NCBI GenBank assembly: GCA_963576565.1
Contig: OY755038.1
Location: forward strand, 177,932,438-177,996,437
Source: Aspidapion aeneum
Taxonomy: Eukaryota > Arthropoda > Insecta > Coleoptera > Brentidae
Length of the DNA: 64,000 nt
Direction of reading: 5' to 3'
A model generated the notes under the pieces. It saw nothing but the letters and a program-made list of their open reading frames with translations. It searched no databases and was not told the DNA's origin. This document shows, piece by piece, positions 33,901 to 42,391 of the stretch. The translations under genes and the position numbers were made by a program. The stretch's first letter is position 1. Each line of letters opens with the position of its first letter.

Positions 33901-36175
33901 TTTCGGTCGGTAAAGGTGCAGAAACCGGTTGCATATGATTATTATCTAAATAATCTTGTAAAACAGAGCTGTAGGCAGCATAAAAATCAGGGTTTTGTAG
34001 CAATTTCTTCTCAAGGGAGAAAAAACGACGTACGGCAATGGATCGAGTGTCGCCAAAATCTGGAGCAGTAACTTTAAATGGTAAAGATACAATATATCTC
34101 CCCTCCTCATTTTTTGAGGTAGTTTTCAAAAAATAATTTTCGCAAAACTCATCTTCGGGGTCAATGGCCTTGACATTAGGTATGTCATCTATTTGCCAAA
34201 ATCGTTGTAGATTTTTATCTAAATTGACAAAAGAATCGTTCATTGACGTAGTAAAAAATGTTTTAATTTGATTTGTAGTTGAAGGTGAAAGTGAAAGATT
34301 GCCCATTATTCCCCAACCAAAAATAGTATTAATGCAGACGGGGTTGTTGGGTCCCGTAGACAAACGACCATCTAGCAAAATGTAAGGGTACACATCGCCG
34401 CCCAACAATAAATCAATTTTATCGCTTTTATTAAAGCCTGGGTCAGCTAGTGCTAAGTTGGCGAGAAAAGGAAAACTTTTAATCGAAAATGAGGAATGAG
34501 GTAAATCACTACAAATTTTATCGAGTATTATCGCATCAAAATTAAAAACAAAATTATTATCACGCAAAGAGGATATATTGCAATTAATTCCAGATTTTGC
34601 CGAAGTTGTCATTCGATCTAAGCTTTGTAGAGTCATGGCGATATTAAATTTAGGAAGGCCCAAACTATCAGCACATGACTTAGATATAAATGAAGATTGA
34701 GCACCAGAGTCACAGATGGCGCGCACTGTGTGCCAATTTTGAAAAACATCCTGTATTTGTATTAAAGCGGTACAGAGAAGTACTTCGCGATCATTTAAAG
34801 ACATACCAGTAACAATGGTGTTAGTGGTTCTATTAAATTCGGTAGCCACGGGGCTCCTCGGGGGTTGCACTGCAGAAGTAGAGGGGCTACTCGCAGAACT
34901 AGGTGTAGAATTAATAGGAAAAAAATGTAAGAGACTGTGATGAAATTGGCCACAATGTAAACATCTTTTTTCTGATTTGCATTGCTGGGGTAAATTATGC
35001 TTTGAGGCCAAACAGTTGACACACGCTTTATGTTGTTTAACAATCTCAAAACGTTGCTGGGGAGTTTTCGCCAAAAAATTAGGACATCTGTATATTATAT
35101 GATCGCCACTTTTACAGAGAAAACAAAAATTTTGAGGGTTTGGAGTATTATTTAAGCCACTTTGGCCATTTGGAGACTGGGAGGCATTTTTGGAGGCTCT
35201 CTGAGTATTAGCAAACAAAGCAGATCGATTTTGAAACTTTGCTTGATTTTTCTGACTTGAAATTGACAAATCTTTATTTTTTAAGTAATCTTGAGTTTGT
35301 TGTATTTGTTCCAACGCAATGCAATGGCTAGAAACAAAAGCACGAATTTTATCATAAGAGGGGATCTCATTGGAGCAATAATTTTGCTCAAATGCCTTGC
35401 GCGTGGTTGGGTCCAACCTATCCAAGAGCATTTGTGCCATAATATAATCCCAAAACTCCGTTTTAAAACCCATGACTTTTAAAGCACTTAAGTTTTTCGA
35501 AAAACAATCAAGCAAATTCCTCAAATTCGTAGCATTCTCTTTAGTAAGAGGAGAGAAGCCTTCAATTGCCTTCCAGTGAAGGTAAGCTTGTAATCGTTTA
35601 TTTGTATACCTATCCACCAAGGTGTGGTAGGCATTTAAATAATTTTCAGCAAGGATAGGAATGTCAGAAATGACATCCAGGGCAGGGCCCTTTAAATTAG
35701 AAAAAAGCAAATTGAATTTTTCAAAGTTTCCCAGCGACCTATTATTGTGCACTGTAGCATTAAAGGCTTGCAAAAAGGTTGGAAACTCCTTAAATTCCCC
35801 TTGAAAAAGAGGTATTTTTATCCTAGGCAGTAAACCATGCTGGTTTGTGGAGGCACAGGGACTGCCCAGGGGATTTATCGTACTGCTCAAAAGCCCTCCA
35901 TCTTCAAAGGGTAGTTCGAAAAGTTCGTAAAATATAGTGGAAATCTCGTCACAGCGTTTGCAAAAGTCCATAGCCACTTTGTTTTCTACTACTAAGCGAT
36001 CCTCATCAGAGGCTACCAACGTCAACAAAGTATTATGGTGCTTTTCAAAATCTTTTTTGATTTTTGACAATGTCCGAAATTTGACTTTAAAGCCGCTGTG
36101 ATAGGCAGGGTCATTTTTTGCGAGGGTCGCGGATTCAATGATCAAATTTAGCTGTGAAATCGCACTATAGCGCAA
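30920..36175 (-). CDS. BEL-A Gag-Pol polyprotein, 1751 residues
   Basis: A single full-length frame. Residues about 1-300 are the BEL-type Gag (DUF1759-like). About 350-410 hold three zinc knuckles, the first CFLCKSGDHIIYRC (C-x2-C-x4-H-x4-C). The aspartic protease active site CDSGAQSSF is near 489. RT has the FVDD active site near 901-904, a Phe variant of the usual YVDD/YMDD. RNase H starts near 1079 (GFCDSSERAY) with FTDSTVTLSW. Integrase has a zinc domain (about 1397-1432, CHTCWK), then Asp near 1466 (GIDFCGPF), Asp near 1530 (SDCGTNF) and Glu near 1573 (GGIWESNI). A DUF5641-type tail (AKWHQP, LDWPLGRI) ends the protein. Length and order fit BEL/Pao. No stop or frameshift is present, so this copy could make all enzymes for its own reverse transcription and integration. 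Confidence 0.97.
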   Translation of the reverse strand: MRYSAISQLNLIIESATLAKNDPAYHSGFKVKFRTLSKIKKDFEKHHNTLLTLVASDEDRLVVENKVAMDFCKRCDEISTIFYELFELPFEDGGLLSSTINPLGSPCASTNQHGLLPRIKIPLFQGEFKEFPTFLQAFNATVHNNRSLGNFEKFNLLFSNLKGPALDVISDIPILAENYLNAYHTLVDRYTNKRLQAYLHWKAIEGFSPLTKENATNLRNLLDCFSKNLSALKVMGFKTEFWDYIMAQMLLDRLDPTTRKAFEQNYCSNEIPSYDKIRAFVSSHCIALEQIQQTQDYLKNKDLSISSQKNQAKFQNRSALFANTQRASKNASQSPNGQSGLNNTPNPQNFCFLCKSGDHIIYRCPNFLAKTPQQRFEIVKQHKACVNCLASKHNLPQQCKSEKRCLHCGQFHHSLLHFFPINSTPSSASSPSTSAVQPPRSPVATEFNRTTNTIVTGMSLNDREVLLCTALIQIQDVFQNWHTVRAICDSGAQSSFISKSCADSLGLPKFNIAMTLQSLDRMTTSAKSGINCNISSLRDNNFVFNFDAIILDKICSDLPHSSFSIKSFPFLANLALADPGFNKSDKIDLLLGGDVYPYILLDGRLSTGPNNPVCINTIFGWGIMGNLSLSPSTTNQIKTFFTTSMNDSFVNLDKNLQRFWQIDDIPNVKAIDPEDEFCENYFLKTTSKNEEGRYIVSLPFKVTAPDFGDTRSIAVRRFFSLEKKLLQNPDFYAAYSSVLQDYLDNNHMQPVSAPLPTEISNHFYIAHHAVFKKDSTSTPLRVVFDASMHAPGRISLNNAVYTGPPLQRDLQKILLLYRLHKFCFCCDIRQMYRMILVDPSQTNFQRIVWRFDPNQPIQDFEINRVLFGVSCSPFLAIRTLLQLAREHEDLPLASKIIEEAVFVDDVISGSDDFFKATEMKNQLIELLSRGGFELRKWASNCPELLSDLPESHISMKALSLDLDAENSTLKILGLNWNPHTDEFFYTFDCSLQTCTKRTILSNLARIYDPLSFLAPIVLILKLIVQYCWAEDLNWDDPVSPEIVFKWEKFKNELKFLHSVKIPRQIILPNASQIQLVGFCDSSERAYCAVAYIRIFYSDGNIKVFFVCSKSRVAPLRRKLTLPRLELLGAVLLAKLMDFLLETFAEKIKFDKILAFTDSTVTLSWIQGSPHKFKTFVSNRTAYIQGRISPEFWHYVPTEQNPADCGTREMYPSDLQRFYFWLEGPSFLNQPTNTWDFMTVTYDGNAVLEEQRKNIFNVFTCEQTVEYYVNNLFEKYSSLFKIKRIVAYFLRGLQKFKNPSYNFATDYLTNQDYYKSLLFISKCVQSFSFQKEIELLKDKKQLPKAFQKLCPFLHNESYDLLRVGGRLCHSNLSYDKKFPILLPSSAKFTELLILDLHRSNLHCGIQTTTFLLMQNFWVLSAKKVVRKVLSSCHTCWKTKPNSLQPPMGNLPKFRVSEAKVFENVGIDFCGPFTITLGRTRGAKTMKAYVCLFICCAVKAVHLELVSDMTSEAFLAALRRFIARRGLCSKISSDCGTNFVASEKYLRQIFSDCVKGEGIVWSFNPPAAPHMGGIWESNIKSLKTHLHRVVGNQILTYEELNTVLTQVEAIMNSRPLCALSTDPTDLAVLTPNNFLNLRPPGTIPDPNYCDIALNRLSRWQLLQRMHRDFWIRWHREYLHTLQQRAKWHQPLASIDIGTMVLIKDENSTPLDWPLGRIEDLIKGSDNVPRVAIVKTTKGTYKRPLVKLCALPTN

Positions 36176-37010
36176 GGCTTTAGCCTTTAAAATTTTATCC
36201 GAACTAGAAATGATTTAAAAAAAAATCCAAAAAATAATTGACAAAAATTAGGTAAACTGAAAAAAAAATCAAAATTTGGACACCCTGTATAAATATTAAT
36301 GTCCTACGTTTAATTACAATAATCAAACTATAAGCGCACAAAAGTAAAGAAAATACCCGATGCAAACTAATGATAACAAAAAAACTTGTGTATAAGTTTT
36401 TTTATCTTCGCCTCGCGAATTCAAATAAGTAGGTACCTACTATGTATTAAATTTAAAAATAAATACCTACAAATCAAAAGCATTTAATTTGGTAAAACTA
36501 TTTATCTGCCTTTACACGAAAACAAATTCTCAAGTTAAGAATTAAATTTCCTTCAAAATTTATTATGCACGCAAAAAATGGATACAATCATAGCCATTTG
36601 CAGACAGATATTATAATAGTAAATTAGAAATAGATATATTCATAGCAATTTTTACGCAAAAACGAATATAGTAAAGCATCCGCAATCGGATATAGTCATA
36701 GCAATTTGCAATAAGCAAAAATGAATATGGCAATTTGGAGATTTTTTTCGAGCAAATTGGATATAATTATAGCAATCCACAAATGTGAAGGCACAACGGC
36801 TAAAATAATAGCACTTTGCAGACACTATTTTAAACTATTTCCAGTGACAAACAAAAAAACACCCAAATTCTATACGGTTTTTTTTTTTTACAAAAAAGAA
36901 ACGAAAAAACTTGATTTATTCGAAACAAAAAAAAGCATAGTAGTCTACAGATTTTATCTGTGTTTGGTTTTTCGCATGAAAAGGCTAAATTTATTGTTAA
37001 AAATATTTAA
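36176..37010. other. BEL-A 5' leader, unrepeated part
   Basis: AT-rich untranslated leader of BEL-A between the gag start and the tandem repeats. A 110-codon plus-strand frame (36721-37053) is antisense to the leader and has no motif. Confidence 0.7.
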
Positions 37011-37265
37011 TTTTTACACAAAAAAAATCGCAAAATGTATTTTAGAAACCTAGGGGTTTTCTAAAGTAGGCATGTAAGAAAAACAAGGGTTTTTCTTGCA
37101 TTTGTTTTTACACAAAAAAAAATCGCAAAATGTATTTTAGAAACCTAGGGGTTTTCTAAAGTAGGCATGTAAGAAAAACAAGGGTTTTTCTTGCATTTGA
37201 AACCAGTAAAAAAGGCATTTAGGAAAAACAAGGGTTTTTCTTGCATTTGAAACCAGTAAAAAAAA
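37011..37265 (-). repeat. Tandem repeats in the BEL-A leader
   Basis: Two near-identical direct copies of 94-95 bp (37011-37104 and 37105-37199) are followed by about one and a half copies of a shorter 50-bp derivative. Each unit contains two stem-loops: AAGAAAAAC with GTTTTTCTT, and TTTAGAAACC with GGTTTTCTAAA. They lie between the 5' LTR and gag, where retroelements keep packaging and translation signals; such a role here is inference. Confidence 0.85.
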
Positions 37266-37322
37266 CTAACCTAAAAAGGCAAAAAAACGATTCCAGAAAT
37301 CCGGGTCGCTAAGGATCAAAAA

Positions 37323-38032
37323 TGGGGTTCCCTGGTGGTCCAGAAAGGAGATTGTCTGGAATTTAACGGTGTCAGGTGTGGACTGTATAAAGTTAAGGGA
37401 ATAAGGTCATAGGCTAAGCTGGTACAAGGGATTCTGAAATGGTCTAGTTTACCTTCTAGGTTAGTGTAGCAATAAGCAAATGTATGTAAGGTAAAAATAA
37501 TGCATTTTCACTTACCATTTTTATACAGGAAGTGGAACTCATGGGAGGACGCGCTGTTAAACCGTAGTTTTTGCACCCCACATTTATGTGGTAGGAGAGT
37601 CGCTAACACGCGTGTATACTGGTTGGAAGACGAAACGGTTCTCGCTGATGCGGCAGCAGGTATCGCTGCTGCGTTCATTCTCCCACATGGCGCCCAGTGG
37701 CGTCGTTAATCCATAGGCGTAGGAGAAAAGGAATAAGTAGGAAGGAATGAGATTACGAAGGTCCATATTAAAGGAATTAGGAACCTTAGTAATTCAAAAT
37801 GCATTTTATGTAAAGTAAATTAATTATAGCAAATTGTAATATTTGCCTCTAAAACCGCGGGAGTTTCAAATGCAAATAACCCAGTAATTTTAAGTACTTA
37901 ATTAGTTAATTAATACTAAATAAACAAAAAATAGAAAATGCTCTAGTGAATCACCAAATAGCCTAATTCGAACCAATTTGGTAAATTATAGTAAAAAGAA
38001 CATATTTACAAAAAGGAAGGCGGGACGAACCA
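37323..38032 (-). repeat. BEL-A 5' LTR
   Basis: 710 bp, one base different from the 3' LTR. On the minus strand the leader after it starts TTTTTGATCCTTAGCGACCC. A primer-binding site should lie here, but I could not match it to a particular tRNA. Confidence 0.95.
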
Positions 38033-38037
38033 ACATA
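38033..38037. other. BEL-A target-site duplication, right copy
   Basis: ACATA, matching 30163-30167. Confidence 0.95.
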
Positions 38038-38111
38038 GTTTAACTTTTTGGGCTATTTTCAACTTTTTATTGTTAAGTAGAGAACTAGAATTTCTAAACA
38101 AATCTATAATA

Positions 38112-38732
38112 GATTTTAAGGTCACCCTGTAGCAGACCTGAACCTAACCTTTATAACCTGGGTTTGGCAGACTTTTTTTCTATCTCTTCTCATACCTGAT
38201 CATAAGAAATATTAGACAAACATTATTTTTAATTATATGATAATAATAACAAGTTTGATATTTATATATTCAAAGGTTATTTTTTGGGCCACGGGTTGCA
38301 ATAAATCCGAAAATTATTTTTTTTCATAAATTTATCAACTTATCGTTTTCTTTCCTAAAATTCATTTGATTTCGTTAAAATTAAATTACGTGGATTTTGT
38401 GGTCGGCTGTACTTTGCATGTCATGTTCGTGTTATTTGAATCCAACTTTAACGAAATAAGAAAAACGTCTCATGGTTTTGTTATTGTTTTTTTTCCGGAA
38501 AAATACAATTTTTTAAGAACCTGTGCATCATCAACAATCCCGGAAAAATATTGAACTATCAGCAATCGAGTTTAGAGGTAGGTTTTAGATTATATTTTTC
38601 CTCATTTTTCGGTTTTTGCCGCTGTACAAAAAACTGAAATTTACGATGTTGCCATGATTTAGGGCTTAAATTTGAGGCGTCAAATTTTTTCAGATTGTTT
38701 CAAATTATTTCAAATTTTAAAGAATTGCCCCC
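38112..38732. other. Right end of the 16.5-kb insertion, no gene
   Basis: AT-rich cargo with no convincing ORF (62 codons at 38366-38554, no motif). The last 15 bases form the right terminal inverted repeat. Confidence 0.5.
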
Positions 38733-38735
38733 ATT

Positions 38736-40850
38736 ATTCCAGATGTCCTGTAGAATAAGTTTAGCTCGGACAATGATTGGATTGACCAATCCTAAAGGGT
38801 CAAATAACTGGGCTACACCTGCGAACACAGTTCTTTTTGTGATGATAGATGGTTCAGTGTTCATCTGAAAAATATAACTTAGTGTATCATCTTTAGGATT
38901 CCAACAAATACCTAAAGTTTTGATCTCTCTGTCACCTTTAATTAAAAAAGGTTCTGAAGAATCGTTGATAGCTGATAAAAAGTCTGCATCATTTGACAGC
39001 CATTTTCGCAGATTAAAACCAGAATTATGTAAGATTCGTGAAATATCATTTTTTAGCTGAATAGCTGATTGAAGGTCGTTACAACCGGTTATAAGATCGT
39101 CCATATAGAAATCTTCTTTGATAATTTGTGAAATTTTAGGATTATTTTCCTGACATTTAAAACCAATCTCATTTAAAACACGTGTAGCAAGAAAGGAACT
39201 GCTGGTTAAACCATAAACAATAGTGTTTAATTCATAGTGCTTTATTTCTTGAGATGGATTATCACGCCAAAGTATGCGTTGAAAAGATCTATCTGATTTA
39301 TCAACTAATACCATGCGAAACATTTTTTCAACATCAGCTGTTAAAACAATCGGATAAGTTCGCATGCGCAAAACTATGTCAAACAAATCACTTTGTACTT
39401 TGGGACCTGCTTTTAGAACCTGATTCAAACTAACACCAGAACTTGAAGAACAACTTCCATTGAATACTACTCTGGTCTTAGTAGTTTCACTAGTGTCCTT
39501 AAAGACTGGGTGATGAGGAAGATAAAATGAGATCTTGTCATGATGATCAAGATTTGGATTAATTTGTGACATATGCCCCATCTCTTCATATTCTTTTAAA
39601 AAATTAGAATATTGTTTGCGAAGTTCTGAGTTTTTTGAAAGTCGTTTTTCTGTAGAAAAAAGGCATTTTTTTGGATTTTGAAAAGAATCTCCTAAGTTTT
39701 GATAAGTATCCTTTAATGGTAATTTTACTACGTAACGTCCGGTACTGTCTTGTTTAAGATTTTGTCTAAAGTGTATTTCGCATTCTAGCTCCTCAGTAGT
39801 AAGCTTATTTTGATCACGCTGTACGTTTTCTATAGACCAGAAATCGCGTACGGTATCATGCAATGAATTGATGGAAAGATGACATAGAGAATTCAACTGA
39901 GAACTAGATTGCTTGAGTGTAGTGTGTAAAGGACCGGCTAAAAACCATCCTAGCTTGGAATTCTGTATGATAAGTTGATTTGCTCCTAGTTTGATTTGTT
40001 GACTTTCAAGCAAATTAAAAAATAAATTGGTTCCAAGCAAAATATCAATTTCTTGACATTCGTGGAATTGTGGATCTGCTAGTTGCAGGTTTGATAGAAT
40101 TTTAAGTAAGCTGGAATCAAAAGAAATTTGCGGTAACTTGGAAGTGATTTTATCGATAACTAGCAAATGAATGTTCGTCTTAAATGAATGATCAGTTGAC
40201 TGAAGCTCAGTCGAAAATGATTTATTGATTTTGATTGGTAATTGGTTAATACCATTAACTGTCATATGAACTGGTTGAGATTTAATGTTCAGTCTATTGT
40301 ATAGTTTAGTCGTACAAAGATTATTCATACTACCTGAATCTAACATGGCACGACATTTGATAGGTTTCCTATCCTTGTCTAATAATTCTATGATCGCTGT
40401 TGCAAGAAGAGGTTGACAAAACGCTTGTTTGCCATGAATCTCGCAGTATGCTGTCTGGCTGTTTTCAGGATATATGTCAGAATTATCCCGCAGTGTTTGT
40501 TTTTCATTTTCACAATGTACTTCTGGTGAAACTTCTTCATTTTCCTGTACAAATGCACAGGTATCTCTAAAATTAGCATCTGTTTGTGCGGGTTTGAATT
40601 TAGACTCATGGAGGATTGAATTATGACGCTGAGAACAGAATTTACAGTTTCTTGATGGACATAAGTTTAATTCATGGCCTGTATGAAGACAGTTTGTGCA
40701 AATACCTCGCTTTTCTAGCTCACTTTTGCGAACCTTTATCGGTAAAGCCAACAATCGAAAACACTTGTAGGTAGAATGTGTGTTTAAGCGACAAAATGAG
40801 CAAGAGAAGTCTGCATGGTCTATCTGTTTTATTTGTTCGTTATCTATGCC
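38736..40850 (-). pseudogene. BEL-B pol N-terminal half: zinc knuckles, protease, RT
   Basis: The frame begins upstream of the nominal start at 40754 (a Leu codon), since a zinc knuckle CSFCRLNTHSTYKC lies at about 40760-40805 in the same frame. A second knuckle CTNCLHTGHELNLC and a CKFCSQRH segment follow. The protease site LDSGSMNNL is near 40340. RT has TRVVFNGSCSSSSG, LTADVEKMFRMVLVDKSD and the YMDD active site near 39097-39108. Coding is collinear until the insertion boundary at about 38733; the last dozen codons before the stop at 38700 belong to the insertion, not the element. The rest of pol resumes at 22195. Confidence 0.9.
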
Positions 40851-40906
40851 TACATGTGAGAATGATTTTTGTGTTTGCTGAATAGTGTTTTTTGAAAATG
40901 TTTGAT

Positions 40907-41893
40907 TTATTGATTTGGTTTAAATGATGTTGTAGTTGTATTAATGTTTTTGTTGTAAATTTTTGTATCAATGGTTTCTAAAATCTGAACTCTATTTTTA
41001 AGAAAATTCATAAAATCTGTATACTTGCGTCTTTCACTTTTATTTGTGATCTCCCATTCGCGTCTTGTTGTAATATCTAACTTACTTGTTAACAAATACA
41101 GCAATATAGTGTCCCTATATTCTACCGGTTCATTGAGATTTTCGAGCGCGCGAATATTCTGAGTACAATGATCAATGAACTTGCGCAATGATTGACATGA
41201 CTCTTTTAGCAGAGCAGGATAATCAAAAAGATTTTTTAAATGCTTATGTGTTAATATTCTTTTATTCTCATACCTTTCTCGAAGAAGTGTTAATCCAATA
41301 CTGTAGTTACTCTCCGTCACATTGAGTGATTTGAGAACCTCTGCTGCATCACCTTTTATGCACTGTTTTAACTGAAAAAATTTCTGAATTATCGGAATGT
41401 TTGGATCATCATCTACAATGGATTTAAATACCTGAAAAAAAGTTTCCCATTGTTCATGCTCTCCATAAAATGAAGGAGGAGTAATTTTGAACATATTATG
41501 ATTCGGGACATGAACGACTGATGTGGGTGGATTTTGCGGTAATGATTGTATTGTTGCCGGTGCAGATGTATTTGGCAACGATTGCAGAATTTTTTGTTTT
41601 TCGAATGCATTTTGATCAATAATGTCAAGCGCAATTCCACTAATTGCAAAATAAGCATTTTCGTAAGAATCACCCTCGGACTGTTGCGTGGGATCAAGCT
41701 GAATGAGCTCTTCCTGTATTTTTTCAAATTGACCAAATGCCGTGTTTAATTTTTCCAACCTAATTTTTACTTCCGAAATTGATAGACTATCGCTGCTTGT
41801 GCTTTGAATGAATTTTTCAAATTTAGATATAATGTTTTTAAAACTTCCCCGTCTTTCTACCAACTGAAGAGTCTTTGCTTGCTTTTCTGTCAT
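40907..41893 (-). CDS. BEL-B Gag, 328 residues
   Basis: The frame starts with ATG at 41893, 240 bp inside the right LTR, and ends at a stop at 40907. It has the helical BEL Gag region (DUF1759-like): FYGEHEQWETFFQVFKSIV, KFFQLKQCIKGDAAEVL and RYENKRILTHKHLKNLF. These are the family's hallmark order of a Trp-x-x-Phe patch followed by LK-x-x-L-x-G-x-A. The pol frame with the zinc knuckles follows in a different frame about 60-100 bp downstream. Either pol is made by frameshifting, or a small indel has separated gag from pol. In BEL-A the two are one frame, which favours mutation. Confidence 0.85.
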   Translation of the reverse strand: MTEKQAKTLQLVERRGSFKNIISKFEKFIQSTSSDSLSISEVKIRLEKLNTAFGQFEKIQEELIQLDPTQQSEGDSYENAYFAISGIALDIIDQNAFEKQKILQSLPNTSAPATIQSLPQNPPTSVVHVPNHNMFKITPPSFYGEHEQWETFFQVFKSIVDDDPNIPIIQKFFQLKQCIKGDAAEVLKSLNVTESNYSIGLTLLRERYENKRILTHKHLKNLFDYPALLKESCQSLRKFIDHCTQNIRALENLNEPVEYRDTILLYLLTSKLDITTRREWEITNKSERRKYTDFMNFLKNRVQILETIDTKIYNKNINTTTTSFKPNQ

Positions 41894-42040
41894 TATAACA
41901 ACAATTTATAATAAAAATAAGTTATGTGAAACCTGAGCTGCAAGAAAACTAACACAGCTCCACTTATGGAGCGAGCCCACCTGATATTTGATCCGCTGAT
42001 GTCTTGTTACGCTATGCTGTTTTTCGAAATGATTTTCTGG

Positions 42041-42134
42041 GAAGATCCGCTCGAAGAGCAAAAATATGTCTGCGAAGATCCGCTCGAAGACCAAAAATAT
42101 GTCTGCGAAGATCCGCTCGAAGACCAAAAATATG
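42041..42134. repeat. 33-bp tandem repeats beside the BEL-B 5' LTR
   Basis: About 2.8 copies of a 33-bp unit (GCGAAGATCCGCTCGAAGAC plus CAAAAATATGTCT) run directly into the LTR tip. Read on the minus strand each contains TGGTCTTCGAGCGGATC, which starts with TGG like a primer-binding site. The expansion may have copied the primer-binding region. Confidence 0.85.
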
Positions 42135-42391
42135 TTGTGTGAAGATGTATGCAGTGGACGCATAGGACGCTGGTGTGGATATTTTGAATTCTGTTTTCTG
42201 TTTCTGAATATTTGAAATCTTGATTTTTGATTATGAATAAAAAATTATTTGTTTTTGACAATGTTATATATTTTCGATCTGTAATCAAATTGTGACTTTG
42301 TCATTATAACGGGTGAATGTGGTACAATGATATAAATAAAAGTATTGCAAATCAGTGATAACCAACAATAAAAAGTTATTGATATTTAACA
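42133..42391 (-). repeat. BEL-B 5' LTR
   Basis: 259 bp, partner of 19491-19749. It is followed by TGCCC, the probable target duplication. Confidence 0.9.

Larger units (their letters stand above)
30168..38032 (-). mobile_element. BEL/Pao retrotransposon BEL-A, intact
   Basis: A 7865-bp element with 710-bp LTRs, perfect ACATA duplication, polypurine tract, leader and a single uninterrupted gag-pol frame on the minus strand. The two LTRs differ at only one base seen (30617 C against 37772 T). This points to a very recent insertion and possible current activity. It lies in the right arm of a foldback element. Confidence 0.95.
26801..38111. mobile_element. Foldback element with about 160-bp tandem-repeat arms, split by BEL-A
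   Basis: The left arm (26801-27545) starts with CTATAATA-type sequence and GGGCTATTTTCAACTTTTTATTG in inverse, then about five copies of a 160-bp unit marked by ACAGGGTGATATCGAAA. The right arm (29590-30162 and 38038-38111) is the reverse complement, with TTTCGATATCACCCTGTA units about 155 bp apart. BEL-A and its TSD (30163-38037) sit within the right arm. Without BEL-A the element is about 3.4 kb. Arms are roughly 70-80% alike by eye. Confidence 0.7.
22201..38732. mobile_element. 16.5-kb TIR-bounded insertion within BEL-B pol
   Basis: The left end reads GGGGTCAATTCTTTA on the plus strand and the right end, read on the minus strand, GGGGGCAATTCTTTA. Diverged similarity continues inward for about 40 bases (AATCTG, AAATTTGAC). 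BEL-B coding flanks it on both sides. A three-base duplication ATT (22198-22200 and 38733-38735) gives the four-residue spacing between the conserved Trp and the Asp-Trp seen in BEL-A, so 3 bp is favoured over the alternative 4-5 bp reading (TTAT/TTATT). A 3-bp duplication with GGGG tips is reminiscent of PIF/Harbinger elements. No transposase was found. It contains several other elements, including BEL-A; without BEL-A it is about 8.7 kb. Confidence 0.6.
19491..42391 (-). mobile_element. BEL/Pao retrotransposon BEL-B, split by a 16.5-kb insertion
   Basis: Two 259-bp LTRs (19491-19749 and 42133-42391) in the same orientation begin TGTTGTG and end TTTAACA. They differ at two visible positions. 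Minus-strand gag and pol lie inside in normal order from the right LTR leftward. Pol stops abruptly at about 38733 and resumes, at the correct point of the protein, at about 22200. Flanks TGCAC (19486-19490) and TGCCC (42392-42396) look like a 5-bp target duplication with one change. Without the insertion the element would be about 6.4 kb, normal for BEL/Pao. Confidence 0.88.

Noticed and set aside
32700..35482. Several 60-70-codon plus-strand ORFs
   Set aside because: They are antisense to the intact BEL-A gag-pol frame.
22196..38738. 4-bp TTAT or 5-bp TTATT target duplication for the 16.5-kb insertion
   Set aside because: Possible by sequence, but it would leave only three residues between the conserved Trp and Asp-Trp of pol. 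The 3-bp ATT reading restores the four-residue spacing seen in BEL-A.
42007..42288. ORF with repeated Trp-Ser-Ser-Ser-Gly-Ser-Ser segments
   Set aside because: Chance reading of the 33-bp repeats beside the BEL-B LTR.
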